A stretch of 64,000 nt of DNA, taken from assembly GCF_934660935.1 (NCBI RefSeq), contig NZ_CAKUIH010000002.1, positions 1 through 64,000 of the forward strand, given 5' to 3'. Every line of letters begins with the position of its first letter. Position 1 is the stretch's first letter. The notes under the pieces were generated by a model, which did no database searches, had not been told where the DNA came from, and worked only from the letters and a program-made list of their open reading frames with translations. The position numbers were made by a program, and so were the translations under genes. Positions 1 to 8,973 of this stretch are shown here, in pieces. The stretch comes from an uncultured Parolsenella sp. (GTDB taxonomy: Bacteria > Actinomycetota > Coriobacteriia > Coriobacteriales > Atopobiaceae).

Positions 1-1575
1 CCGATCGTGGGCGGCCTCCTGGTCTTTTTCGTGCTGCTCTTTGCCTCTAACTGGCAGCAGTATTACTACACCTACTGTATCTTTTACGAGGAGTGCGGCA
101 AGCAGCGTATGGAGATTGCCGAGCGCTTGCGCAAGCTCCCGCTCTCGTTCTTCGGCCGTCGTGACCTCGCGGACCTCACCGAGACCATCATGGGTGACGT
201 CCAGGCCATGGAGCACGCCTACAGCCACGTGCTGGGAGAGCTTTGGGGCGCCATCATCGCAAGCGCCATTGTGTTCGTGGGGTCGCTCTTCTTTTGCTGG
301 CAGCTGGCGATTGCGGCGTTTTGGAGCGTGCCTGTGGCGTTTGCCGTCCTGTATCTCACCCGTGGCCCCATGACGCCGGTGTTCGACCGCGTTCGTGCCG
401 AGAAGGTCAAGGTCACCGAGGCCATCCAGGAGACCCTCGACTGCGTGCGCGAGATTCGCGCCACCAACCAGGAGGCGTACTACCTCGAGGGCCTCGCCGG
501 CGTGATCGACCGCGAGGAGCGCGAGACCACCAAGGGCGAGCTCGTCAACGGGCTTCTCGTCAACTCTGCCTTTGCCATCCTGCGCCTGGGGATCGCCACG
601 ACGCTCGTCACGGGCGCCGCGATGGTCGCCTCCGGGCAGGTCGACTTTTTGGTGGTGTTTGCCTTCCTGCTCATGGTGAGCCGCATCTACGCGCCGTTCG
701 ACCAGGCCCTCATGCTCGTCTCCGAGCTGTTCGCCGCCGAGTCCTCCGCCAAGCGCATGCGCTCCATCATGGAAGAGCCTGTGGCGCAGGGCAGCGAGAA
801 ATTTGAGCCCGTGGGCCACGATGTGGTGTTCGATCACGTGGCATTTGGCTATGGCGCAGGCGAGGACGGCCGCGCTGGCGAGCGGGTGCTCACGGACGTG
901 AGCTTCACTGCCAAGGAGGGCGAGGTCACGGCGCTTGTGGGACCGTCCGGTTCTGGCAAGTCCACCGTGAGCCGCCTGGCGGCCCGCTTCTGGGACGCCA
1001 CTTCCGGCAAGGTGACCGTGGGTGGCGTGGACGTGGCAAGCGTTGACCCCGAGGTTCTCCTGCGCGACTATGCGATCGTTTTCCAGGACGTGCTGCTCTT
1101 CGACGACACGGTGATGGGCAACATTCGCCTCGGACGCCGCGACGCCACCGACGAGGAGGTCCTAGCCGCCGCGCGTGCTGCCAACTGCGACGAGTTCGTG
1201 TCCCGCATGCCCCAGGGGTATGACACCATGATTGGCGAGAACGGCTCCAAGCTCTCCGGTGGCGAACGCCAGCGCATCTCCATCGCCCGAGCCCTGCTCA
1301 AGGATGCTCCTATCGTCCTTCTGGACGAGGCGACGGCGAGCCTTGACGTCGAGAATGAGACCGTGGTGCAGGGGGCGCTCTCCCGCCTACTCGCGGGTAA
1401 GACCGTCATCGTGATCGCGCATCGCATGCGCACAGTCGAGAACGCGGACAAGATCGTGGTCCTGAAGGATGGCATTGTCGTCGAGCAGGGCACGCCCGCC
1501 GAGCTCAAGGCCACAGGTGGCGAGTTCGCGCACATGCTGTCACTGCAGAAGGAAGCCTCGTCCTGGTGCCTGTGA
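1..1575 (+). CDS. ABC exporter, fused permease-ATPase (5' partial)
   Basis: The reading frame is open from the first base, so the N-terminus lies outside the window. The visible part holds the second half of an ABC exporter transmembrane domain (several hydrophobic helices up to about residue 230) followed by a complete nucleotide-binding domain. That domain has a Walker A GPSGSGKST, the signature LSGGERQR, a Walker B IVLLDEAT and a switch-region AHRM. This is the architecture of type IV (MsbA/LmrA-like) exporters, which act as homo- or heterodimers. A partner gene, if any, would be upstream. The substrate cannot be told from sequence. A non-coding gap of about 150 bp separates it from the metal-transport genes, so it is probably a separate transcription unit. 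Confidence 0.9.
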   Translation, partial: PIVGGLLVFFVLLFASNWQQYYYTYCIFYEECGKQRMEIAERLRKLPLSFFGRRDLADLTETIMGDVQAMEHAYSHVLGELWGAIIASAIVFVGSLFFCWQLAIAAFWSVPVAFAVLYLTRGPMTPVFDRVRAEKVKVTEAIQETLDCVREIRATNQEAYYLEGLAGVIDREERETTKGELVNGLLVNSAFAILRLGIATTLVTGAAMVASGQVDFLVVFAFLLMVSRIYAPFDQALMLVSELFAAESSAKRMRSIMEEPVAQGSEKFEPVGHDVVFDHVAFGYGAGEDGRAGERVLTDVSFTAKEGEVTALVGPSGSGKSTVSRLAARFWDATSGKVTVGGVDVASVDPEVLLRDYAIVFQDVLLFDDTVMGNIRLGRRDATDEEVLAAARAANCDEFVSRMPQGYDTMIGENGSKLSGGERQRISIARALLKDAPIVLLDEATASLDVENETVVQGALSRLLAGKTVIVIAHRMRTVENADKIVVLKDGIVVEQGTPAELKATGGEFAHMLSLQKEASSWCL

Positions 1576-1647
1576 CGCGTCGTTAGATTTCCAAAAAGTT
1601 TCCCAAGGTTGTCTCTTAAAGTTAGTGGAACTAAACTTGCTAGTTGC

Positions 1648-1667
1648 AAGTGTGCCTAGGCTTACTT
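1648..1667. promoter_or_regulatory. 20-bp imperfect palindrome, candidate metal-regulator operator
   Basis: The sequence has the form AAGTNNGCCTAGGCNNACTT, with 16 of 20 positions symmetric, and lies 56 bp upstream of the small DUF6110-like gene. A central GCCTAGGC with outer AGT/ACT arms resembles DtxR/MntR-family operators in size and symmetry, but it does not match the textbook DtxR consensus. Assignment to a metal sensor is inferred from the adjoining metal ATPase. Confidence 0.4.
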
Positions 1668-1722
1668 ATCTGCTTGGGCTCGGGGCGTCTCATCTCAAAG
1701 ATGTGCGAAAAGGAGAGGCAAC

Positions 1723-1974
1723 ATGAAGAAGTCCACGTATAACACCCTGCTCGTCGGCGGCGGCTTCCTGCTTGGCACGGCCGGCATCAAGCTGCTCAAG
1801 AGCGAACCGGTCAAGAACGCGTGCGTGCAGGGCATCGCGTGCGGCATGCGTATCAAGAGCGACTACCAGGATATGGTCGAGCAGGCGAAGGCCGAGGTCG
1901 ACGACATGGTCGCCAAGGCGTCGTACATCACCGCGAGCGAGCCTGACGCCGCTACGGATGAGGCCGCCGAGTAG
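1723..1974 (+). CDS. DUF6110-like / PacL-like small membrane-anchored protein
   Basis: This is an 83-residue protein. It has a glycine-rich hydrophobic segment at residues 9-25, then a KSEPVKNACVQGIACGMRI stretch and a charged helix (residues 36-66), and ends in an acidic tail. The start is supported by AAAAGGAGAGG just upstream. The layout, and its position 15 bp ahead of a P1B ATPase, matches DUF6110 proteins. It also resembles mycobacterial PacL1 (DUF1490), the small partner of the CtpC metal ATPase. PacL proteins bind metal through a His/Asp-rich tail. This protein ends in Ala/Glu/Asp and has no histidine at all, so a metal-binding tail is not visible. It may act as an assembly or stability partner of the ATPase (inference). 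Confidence 0.65.
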   Translation: MKKSTYNTLLVGGGFLLGTAGIKLLKSEPVKNACVQGIACGMRIKSDYQDMVEQAKAEVDDMVAKASYITASEPDAATDEAAE

Positions 1975-1989
1975 CGCGCTGACACAACT

Positions 1990-4074
1990 ATGAGATTCTC
2001 GGTTATCAGCGAGATCCCCGGCAGGACCCGCCTACAGTTGGCGGGTCCTGTGCCAGAAGGGGACCTCGACGCTCTCATAAAGCTGAGTACGGATATCAAG
2101 GGCGTCACGAAGGTCCGGGTATACGGCCGTATCGGGCAGATGGCGATCGAGTATGACGCGCCTCGCCGCGCGGACGTGCTCGATGTCCTTCGCACGATCG
2201 ATGCGCAGGCGATCGCCGAGGCGAAGTCCGGCTATGCGATTCAACTCGAACCGCGCAAGCACAAGCTCGTCATGGACCTGGCGACGCTCGTTGGCGCCCA
2301 TTACGCGCGTCGGTGGTTCCTGCCGACCCCGCTGCGAGCCGTGTTCGTCGTGGTGGGCTATATGGCCTTCCTGCGCGCCGCCCTGCACGAGCTGGCTCAG
2401 CCTCGCCTGACGGTGCCCGTGCTCGATGCCTCCGCCATTGGCATCTCGTTCGTGAAGCGCGACGTCAACACGGCTGGGCAGACGATGTTCCTGCTGAACG
2501 TCGGCGAGCTGCTCGAGGACTACACGCGTGCCATGAGCGAAAACGAGCTCATCAACTCCCTGCTTGACGTGCCCGACAAGGCGCAGAAGGTCGAGGGCGA
2601 CACCGAGGTGAGCGTTCCTGCGACGGAGCTCGAGCCCGGCGACCTCGTGGCCGTTCGCACCGGCATGTCCATCTCCATCGACGGCGTGGTCGAGCGGGGG
2701 AGTGCCATGGTCAACCAGGCGACCCTCACCGGCGAGCCACTTGCCGTCGAGCGCTCCGTGGGTGACGACGTGTTTGCGGGTACCGTCGTGGAGGATGGCA
2801 GTATCCTCGTGCGCGTGCGTGCCAACACAGCCAAGACCAAGCTGCGCTCGATCGTCTCGCTCGTCCAGACGGCCGATTCCCTCAAGTCAGAGGGGCAGTC
2901 GCATATGGAGGAGCTGGCGAACAAGATCGTTCCCTGGAACTTCCTGCTCGCGGGCCTCGTCGCCCTCACGACGCGTAGCCTCGTCAAGACTTCTGCCGCG
3001 CTCATGGTCGACTATTCGTGCGCGCTCAAGCTTACGGGCTCCGTCGCCGTCATGACGGCCATGAGCGACGCGGCCAAGATGGGCGTCATGGTCAAGGGCG
3101 CCAAGTACTTCGAGTCGTTCGCCAAGGCGGACACCATCGTGTTCGACAAGACCGGTACGCTCACCGAGGCGCAGCCTAGGCTCGCCCGCGTGTTCGCGAC
3201 CGACGGTTGGAGCGAGGACGACGTCTTGCGCTTCTCCGCCTGCCTGGAGGAGCACTTCCCACACCCGGTGGCGCGCGCCGTCGTCAACGCCGCCAAGGCG
3301 CGCGGCCTCGAGCATCGCGAGCGTCACGCTGCGGTTGAGTACATCGTCGCGCACGGCATCGCCTCCTCGATCGAGGGAAGGCGAGCGGTGATCGGCTCAG
3401 CGCACTTCGTGTTCGAGGACGAGCACGTCCTCATGGATTCTGAGGCGCGGGAGAGGGTCGAGTCTGAGATGCAGGGCTTCTCGCCTCTGTACCTTGCCGT
3501 AGACGGCGAGGTTGTGGGAGTGCTTGGCATCGAGGACCCGCTCAAGCCCGGCGTCAAGGAGGCCATCGCCGAGCTGCATGCGCTTGGCGTCAAGCATGTC
3601 GTGATGCTCACGGGAGACTCCGAGCGCACGGCCAGGCGCATCGCTCGCGAGGCTGGCGTCGACGAGTACGCCGCGGAGCTTCTGCCCGAGGACAAGTACG
3701 CCTACGTCGAGCGCATCAAGCGTGAGGGGCGCCACGTCGCCATGGTGGGCGATGGCGTCAACGACTCTCCGGCGCTTGGCCTGGCAGACGTGGGCCTTGC
3801 GATGGGCGGTGGAAGCGACATCGCCAAGGAGGTCGCCGACATCATCCTGGCGGACACGGACCTCGCCGCGATCGTGCGCCTGCGCAGGATGAGCCAGGGC
3901 CTCATCGACCGCCTGACGAGCTCCTACTCGAAGGTGATGCTCACCAACTCGGCGCTTCTGGCGCTTGGCATCACGGGCTTCATCGCCCCTCAGACGTCGT
4001 CGCTGCTGCACAACGGCTCGACGATCGCCTACAGCCTCGGTAACGCGAAGGCCTATTTGCCGGCAGCTTCGTAG
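1990..4074 (+). CDS. P1B-type metal-translocating ATPase with SCA in place of CPC
   Basis: This 694-residue P-type ATPase has an N-terminal HMA-like ferredoxin fold (about 1-70) without a CxxC pair. It also has the actuator motif TLTGEP (245-250), the phosphorylation site DKTGTLT (Asp386), an HP motif (His425-Pro426) and GDGVND (587-592). The membrane metal-site motif is DYSCALKL (341-348), not the CPC, CPH or SPC of classical P1B groups. That pattern belongs to the CtpC-like branch, for which Zn or Mn export has been proposed in mycobacteria. It follows the DUF6110/PacL-like gene by 15 bp and is presumably co-transcribed and co-assembled with it. The transported metal cannot be decided from sequence. 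Confidence 0.88.
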   Translation: MRFSVISEIPGRTRLQLAGPVPEGDLDALIKLSTDIKGVTKVRVYGRIGQMAIEYDAPRRADVLDVLRTIDAQAIAEAKSGYAIQLEPRKHKLVMDLATLVGAHYARRWFLPTPLRAVFVVVGYMAFLRAALHELAQPRLTVPVLDASAIGISFVKRDVNTAGQTMFLLNVGELLEDYTRAMSENELINSLLDVPDKAQKVEGDTEVSVPATELEPGDLVAVRTGMSISIDGVVERGSAMVNQATLTGEPLAVERSVGDDVFAGTVVEDGSILVRVRANTAKTKLRSIVSLVQTADSLKSEGQSHMEELANKIVPWNFLLAGLVALTTRSLVKTSAALMVDYSCALKLTGSVAVMTAMSDAAKMGVMVKGAKYFESFAKADTIVFDKTGTLTEAQPRLARVFATDGWSEDDVLRFSACLEEHFPHPVARAVVNAAKARGLEHRERHAAVEYIVAHGIASSIEGRRAVIGSAHFVFEDEHVLMDSEARERVESEMQGFSPLYLAVDGEVVGVLGIEDPLKPGVKEAIAELHALGVKHVVMLTGDSERTARRIAREAGVDEYAAELLPEDKYAYVERIKREGRHVAMVGDGVNDSPALGLADVGLAMGGGSDIAKEVADIILADTDLAAIVRLRRMSQGLIDRLTSSYSKVMLTNSALLALGITGFIAPQTSSLLHNGSTIAYSLGNAKAYLPAAS

Positions 4075-4262
4075 CGATGCGCGGCCTGCTTGGCGGTGGC
4101 TCCGCTGTGTCGACGCCGGTCTGAGGCCGCATGCTGCCATGCCGTCGCTGTCGGCGGCTTCGCGAACCATATTGCCCGTTCTGTCTCCGTGGCCGCCTGC
4201 TGGCGCTCGCGGGGATAGAATGGGCTTCTTTGTTTGACGGGCCATCGTACGAAAGGCAATGA

Positions 4263-5297
4263 ATGACTGAATCTCCCAACCTCGCCGAGAAGGCCCGAGG
4301 TCTCCTGCTCTGTCTGGCAATCGCCGCGGTCGCTTGGATTTGCGGCCAATATGCCGAGGTCGTCGGAGGACCGGTCTTCGGCATCCTGTTTGGCATGCTC
4401 CTGGCGCAGGTGCTGCGCGGGCGCGACGTCTCGGCGTTGCAGCCGGGCGTCAAGTTCACGTCCAAGTACGTCCTTCAGGCTGCCGTCGTCTTCCTGGGGT
4501 TTGGGCTCAACCTCGCGCAGGTCGCGAAGGTGGGGGCAACGAGCCTGCCGGTGATCGTCTCCACCATCTCGACGTCCCTCGTCGTCTCCTTCGTGATGTG
4601 CCGCGCCATGCACGTGCCCGGAAAGATCGCCACGCTCATCGGCGTGGGTTCCTCCATCTGCGGAGGCTCCGCCATCGCGGCGACGGCGCCTGTGATTCGC
4701 GCGGACGACGAGGACGTTGCCCAGGCCATCTCCGTGATCTTCCTCTTCAACGTGATCGCCGCGCTCGTCTTTCCCACCCTTGGCGGCATGCTGGGCCTCA
4801 CCAACGAGGGCTTTGGCCTCTTCGCGGGTACCGCCGTCAACGACACCTCCTCGGTGACGGCTGCGGCGGCCGCGTGGGACGGCATGCACCCGGGTGCCAA
4901 TACGCTTGACGCCGCCACTATCGTCAAGCTCACGAGGACGCTCGCCATCATCCCGATCACGCTCGCGCTCGCCGTGTGGCAGATGCGCGCCGACCGCCGT
5001 GCGGGAGGAGAGGGCAAGAGCACCTTCAGCCTGCGTCGCGCCTTCCCGACGTTCGTGGGCCTCTTCGTGCTCGCGAGCCTTGCGACCACGGTGTTCGCCC
5101 TGCCTGCCACCGTCACCGCGCCGCTGAAGACGCTTTCGAAGTTCCTCATCGTGATGGCAATGAGCGCAATCGGCCTCAACACCGACATCGTCAAGCTCGT
5201 GCGAACGGGCGGCAAGCCCATCGCGCTGGGCGCCTGCTGTTGGGTCGCCATCGCCTGTGTGAGTCTGGGCATGCAGCACGTTATCGGCATCTGGTAA
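4263..5297 (+). CDS. YeiH-family putative sulfate exporter (UPF0324)
   Basis: This 344-residue protein has about ten hydrophobic segments. Family hallmarks are the VFLGFGLNL segment (about 80-88), the conserved glycine-rich GVGSSICGGSAIAA loop (about 128-141) and FAGTAVNDTSSV (about 190-201), all typical of the YeiH/UPF0324 group annotated as putative sulfate exporters. Experimental support for the substrate is thin across the family. The ATG at 4263 is the first in frame and no strong ribosome binding site is visible. A hairpin directly after the stop suggests a single-gene unit. Confidence 0.8.
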   Translation: MTESPNLAEKARGLLLCLAIAAVAWICGQYAEVVGGPVFGILFGMLLAQVLRGRDVSALQPGVKFTSKYVLQAAVVFLGFGLNLAQVAKVGATSLPVIVSTISTSLVVSFVMCRAMHVPGKIATLIGVGSSICGGSAIAATAPVIRADDEDVAQAISVIFLFNVIAALVFPTLGGMLGLTNEGFGLFAGTAVNDTSSVTAAAAAWDGMHPGANTLDAATIVKLTRTLAIIPITLALAVWQMRADRRAGGEGKSTFSLRRAFPTFVGLFVLASLATTVFALPATVTAPLKTLSKFLIVMAMSAIGLNTDIVKLVRTGGKPIALGACCWVAIACVSLGMQHVIGIW

Positions 5298-5304
5298 AAA
5301 GAGC

Positions 5305-5337
5305 GCGCCGCCACGTTTGTGACGGCGCTTCTTGTTT
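5305..5337 (+). terminator. Rho-independent terminator-like hairpin after the YeiH-type gene
   Basis: A 10-bp stem with one mismatch (5305-5314 with 5319-5328) and loop GTTT, followed by TTCTTGTTT. It lies 8 bp after the stop codon. Confidence 0.7.
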
Positions 5338-5540
5338 GATGGTGCATCCTGGCGTGGCGGCACGCCCTGTTTGGCGTCGCGCTCTGGCGTGGACGCATTC
5401 TGGTTTGATGACGCGCCCTGGTGTGGCGGCGCGTTCTGGTGTGGCGGCGCGTTCTGGCGTGGCCAATTCTGGTTTGATGGCGTGCTCTTGTGGCGACGTT
5501 GACGGCGTGCCCTGGCGTGGCGGAGCGTCCTGGCGCGGAC
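5338..5540. repeat. Degenerate short tandem repeats
   Basis: Variants of a roughly 18-bp phrase, GGCGCGTTCTGGTGTGGC, recur across this gap, interleaved with TTCTGGTTTGATG phrases. The best copies are adjacent at about 5425-5460. The array abuts the 3' end of the minus-strand methyltransferase gene. No open reading frame here looks protein-like. Confidence 0.6.
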
Positions 5541-5542
5541 CG

Positions 5543-6187
5543 CTAGCCCTTTCGCGCAACCAAATGCGCGCGGAAGCCCTTCTGCGCCTCGAGCTTGAGC
5601 AGGGTGAGCCCGGATCCTTCGGCGAGCGCGCGTAGCTCGGATAGCTTGAGGATGCGCACGTCGCCATGGCCCAAGAGGCGGGCCAGCGGTAGCTCGATGT
5701 TGTTCATGAGCCAGACCGCGACGCCGTTCGAGGTGTAGTCGCGGAGGACCAGTCGCCCGCCGGGCCGAAGGACGCGTGCCACCTCGGCGAAGAACCTCTC
5801 CGGATGCGGGTAGTGGTGGAAGCTGTTGGAGCAGAGCACGGCGTCGAAGCTCCGGGGCTCGAAGGGCAGCGCCTCCGCGTCTCCGACGACAAAGTTGACG
5901 TTATCGAGCTGCTTTGCCCGGGCGACGTCGATCATCCCGGGTGTGAGGTCGAGTCCAGTCAGGTGCTTGTTGGGATACCGGGCGTGGAGCAGTTCTAGGA
6001 CGGCTCCGGTTCCGCAGCCCACGTCGAGCGCGTCCTCGAACGGCTCGAGCTCAAGCTCCTCGAGCATCTGCGGATAGTCGTCCTTACACATCTCGTAAAT
6101 GCCGGCATGGCCGGATTCGTAGACCTTTGCCGCCTCGGTGAACTCCTTGATGGAGAGTTGCTTGAGCTCCTCTGCCGATCTTGCCAT
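5543..6187 (-). CDS. Class I SAM-dependent methyltransferase
   Basis: This is a 214-residue enzyme with the SAM-binding motif I LDVGCGTGAVL, motif II LDLTPGM, a DAEALPF segment and the post-motif SFHHYPHPERF, as in the UbiE/COQ5 or methyltransferase-11 group. The start at 6187 is preferred over an in-frame start 22 codons earlier, because GAAGGAGACCC stands just before this ATG and the upstream extension is Arg/Pro-rich with no domain character. The substrate is unknown. It lies in the same orientation as the FtsX-type operon, but a terminator-like hairpin separates them. Confidence 0.85.
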   Translation of the reverse strand: MARSAEELKQLSIKEFTEAAKVYESGHAGIYEMCKDDYPQMLEELELEPFEDALDVGCGTGAVLELLHARYPNKHLTGLDLTPGMIDVARAKQLDNVNFVVGDAEALPFEPRSFDAVLCSNSFHHYPHPERFFAEVARVLRPGGRLVLRDYTSNGVAVWLMNNIELPLARLLGHGDVRILKLSELRALAEGSGLTLLKLEAQKGFRAHLVARKG

Positions 6188-6250
6188 GGGTCTCCTTCTG
6201 TTCGGGGAAGTCTGACGTTGCGCGCGTTTGCCCACGTCGGGCTTGGCAGG

Positions 6251-6293
6251 CAAAAAACGCGGGGCACCCTTCCTTCGTTTCGCGCCCCCGCGT
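6251..6293 (-). terminator. Terminator downstream of the FtsX-type permease gene
   Basis: Read on the minus strand, ACGCGGGGGC (6284-6293) pairs with GCCCCGCGT (6257-6265), and a run of six T follows. It lies 13 bp after the permease stop codon. Confidence 0.7.
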
Positions 6294-6305
6294 GCGGGCG
6301 GTTCT

Positions 6306-8966
6306 CTATTCCTGGACCTTTAGCGCCTCGGAGAGGCTGACGCGCCTGATGGAGCGCGTGTGCAGGAACGCCACGACGAGGTACGTCGCGAACCCGATCC
6401 CCATGCACGCCGCGATGGACCACCATGGCACGTAGATCTCGATGTTGCCGTTGTAGGCGAGCAGCATCGAGCGGAAGATCGCGGTGAGCGAGCCGATGAT
6501 CACGGGCTGAGACAGCACGAGCGCCGCCACCACGCACAGCGTGATCGAGCGGATGTACAGGTGGGAGATCTCTCCATCGCGGTAGCCAAATACCTTCATG
6601 TAGCTGATGGAGCGAGCGCTTCGGTCGATTACGGCCTTGGTCAGCAGGTACATGAAGAGGAGGAAGATGAAGACGGAGAGGCCGACCATCATGCCGATCA
6701 AGTCGCTCATCATGCCGATGAACTGGTCGCCCACGGCGCGCATGTCGTCGGGCGTGGTATCGCCGGCGAAGTAGCGCGAGTCGAGGTCGAGCTCCTCGTC
6801 GCTTACATAGCCGTTGAAGTACGAGGGGTCATTGCCAAAGAGGTCGTTGAAGTCGTCGATGCTCATGTAGGCGTTCATGTCAGAGTTCGAGCCCCACGAG
6901 TCGCCGTCGTAGTCGAATGCGTAGTCCTTTCCCTCGAACTTGTCGGTGAGTTTGACCTGCTGGCCATCCTTCCAGCCAAACTTTTCGACGAGGCCCCCGC
7001 CGAACACGACGCGTCCGTCGCCAACGCCCAGGTCCTTCCAGTAGCGAGAGTTCGGGGAGACGCCATAGACGGTTACGGTCTCTGTGCCGTTGCCCTCGCC
7101 ACGGTCATATTGCAGCTGGTAGACGGCGTACTTCTCGGCCTGAGCGATCTTCTCGGCGCCATTGTCCGTGGTGTTGACGGGGTGGATGTCGTCGTTGTCG
7201 GTATCGATGTTGGAGGCGTCGTCGATGAGGTCGATCACCTCGTCGCGGTCGCAGCCGAGGGCGTCCGCGATGTCGTCGAGGCGCGCGTAGAGGGCATCCT
7301 TTTTGTCCTGCGCTTCCTCGAGCGCGTCGCTGGCTGCCTGCATGCTCGCGGCACTGGGCGACGCCATGGCTGTCTCGGCCGCCTCCTGGGCCGCGTCCGT
7401 CGCATCGTCGAGTTCGTTCTCCGCATCCTCGGCGGCGGTGAGGAGCGCACCATCGACGGACTGCAGGCGGTCGAGCGCCGCCCATTGTTCGCGCTCCTTG
7501 GCCGTGCCCTCGAGCTCGAGCGGGGCCTTGAGCGTGTACTGGTGCGCGGCCACGAGACTCGTCTCGAGGTTGTCCGCGTAGTGCGTCATCGTGGGAAGGA
7601 TCGCCAGGCCAAAGAGCAGAAGCAGCGAGGCGAACGCGATGCCCACGAAGAGCGTGGCGAAGTTGCCGAGGTTGCGCAGGAAGACGCGCAGGCGGAAGCG
7701 CGAGACAAAGCCCATGCGCTCCGGCAGTTGCAGGCCGCGCTTGGTGCCAGCCTTGCCGCTCGCCTCGTGGCGGAGGAACTGCAAGGGCGTCTTCCCTATC
7801 TTTCGGAGAAGGCCCACGAGGGTGATGAGGATGAGCGCGGCGGCGGGAACCACGGCGCACATGACGAAGATCTCCCAGCTCCAGTAGACGTGGAAGGGCG
7901 GCAGGCTGTAGGAGCCGTAGTAGAGGTTGCGCATGGGCTCGGTGAAGACGGCCACGCCGAGCGCACAACCCAGAATCGAGGCGAGGATGCCTACCACGGC
8001 GGGGAGTGCTAGGTAGTGCAGCACGATCTCGCGCTTGCGATAACCGCTGGCGAGGAGCGTCCCGATGATGGCGCTCTCCTCCTCGATAGTGGCGTCGGTG
8101 AGGACCACGAAGACGAAGGCCATGATCACGATGATGATGTCGAGTAGCGTCGTCCACATCATGGAGTCGCCGTCTACGTCGTTGCGCGCATAGCCGATGC
8201 CCTGGTTGGAATCCGCGTCGATGAGGTCATCCACGCGCGCGTCTGCGTCCGTGAGGGCGTCGACCATGTCCTCCTCGGCATCGGTGCGGTCTGCGACGGA
8301 GAGGTCGCGATCGTTGAAGGCGAAGGAGTACGTGTAGGTTGGTGCGCCGCCGGCGTCCTCGAGTGCGGCGAAGCCGGCGTCAGTGACCTCGGCAACGCCA
8401 TAGGTGATGGTGTTGATCGTGAAGTCCGAGTTGTTGAGGAAGAGCGCCTGGCTATCGGGCTGGGTCATGATGCCCGAGATGGTGTACGTGCGTCCGCAGA
8501 GGTCGACCGTATCGCCTACGGCGAGCTCGTTGTTCGTGGCGAAGACGCGGTCGATGGCGACCTCGTCATCTGCCTGGGGTTCCGCGCCCTCGCAGTAGGA
8601 TGCAAGGTTGACCTCGGTGCGGTGCGCGTAGGTGCGGAGCGTCCGCTTGGTGCCGTCGTCGTCCGAGGTCTTGCGGAAGGCCGCGTCGATGGAGAAGTCA
8701 TTGTAGAACGTGACACCACCGACGTCTTCGGCGGCGTCTTCGGCTGCCTCGAGCTGCGCGCTCGTCGCCTCGAAGGAGGTCGTCACGCGGCCGTCCTCGA
8801 TGGCGTATTCGTCGCGCATGCCGTCGATGATGCACCCGATGGAGTGAGCCGCGAGCAAAAAGCCCGACGTGAGGGCGATCGAGCCCGTCATGAGGAGGAA
8901 GATGCCGAGGTACTTGCCGAGGTTGTTACGCAGCTCGCGGGGGAGCCGCCTTGCCAGGGGAGTCAT
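6306..8966 (-). CDS. FtsX-like ABC transporter permease with large extracellular region
   Basis: This 886-residue protein has a first transmembrane helix near residue 20-40 and two clusters of hydrophobic helices (about 265-400 and 735-870), each characteristic of an FtsX/MacB-type permease unit. A large soluble domain of about 280 residues lies between them, including an Ala/Glu/Asp-rich probable coiled coil (about 500-580). A first extracellular domain occupies about 50-255. Such permeases work with LolD/MacB-type ATPases in mechanotransmission, export or antimicrobial peptide resistance rather than classical import. The ATPase gene lies 7 bp upstream, forming a two-gene operon. The cargo is unknown. 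Confidence 0.88.
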   Translation of the reverse strand: MTPLARRLPRELRNNLGKYLGIFLLMTGSIALTSGFLLAAHSIGCIIDGMRDEYAIEDGRVTTSFEATSAQLEAAEDAAEDVGGVTFYNDFSIDAAFRKTSDDDGTKRTLRTYAHRTEVNLASYCEGAEPQADDEVAIDRVFATNNELAVGDTVDLCGRTYTISGIMTQPDSQALFLNNSDFTINTITYGVAEVTDAGFAALEDAGGAPTYTYSFAFNDRDLSVADRTDAEEDMVDALTDADARVDDLIDADSNQGIGYARNDVDGDSMMWTTLLDIIIVIMAFVFVVLTDATIEEESAIIGTLLASGYRKREIVLHYLALPAVVGILASILGCALGVAVFTEPMRNLYYGSYSLPPFHVYWSWEIFVMCAVVPAAALILITLVGLLRKIGKTPLQFLRHEASGKAGTKRGLQLPERMGFVSRFRLRVFLRNLGNFATLFVGIAFASLLLLFGLAILPTMTHYADNLETSLVAAHQYTLKAPLELEGTAKEREQWAALDRLQSVDGALLTAAEDAENELDDATDAAQEAAETAMASPSAASMQAASDALEEAQDKKDALYARLDDIADALGCDRDEVIDLIDDASNIDTDNDDIHPVNTTDNGAEKIAQAEKYAVYQLQYDRGEGNGTETVTVYGVSPNSRYWKDLGVGDGRVVFGGGLVEKFGWKDGQQVKLTDKFEGKDYAFDYDGDSWGSNSDMNAYMSIDDFNDLFGNDPSYFNGYVSDEELDLDSRYFAGDTTPDDMRAVGDQFIGMMSDLIGMMVGLSVFIFLLFMYLLTKAVIDRSARSISYMKVFGYRDGEISHLYIRSITLCVVAALVLSQPVIIGSLTAIFRSMLLAYNGNIEIYVPWWSIAACMGIGFATYLVVAFLHTRSIRRVSLSEALKVQE

Positions 8967-8973
8967 CGTGCGC

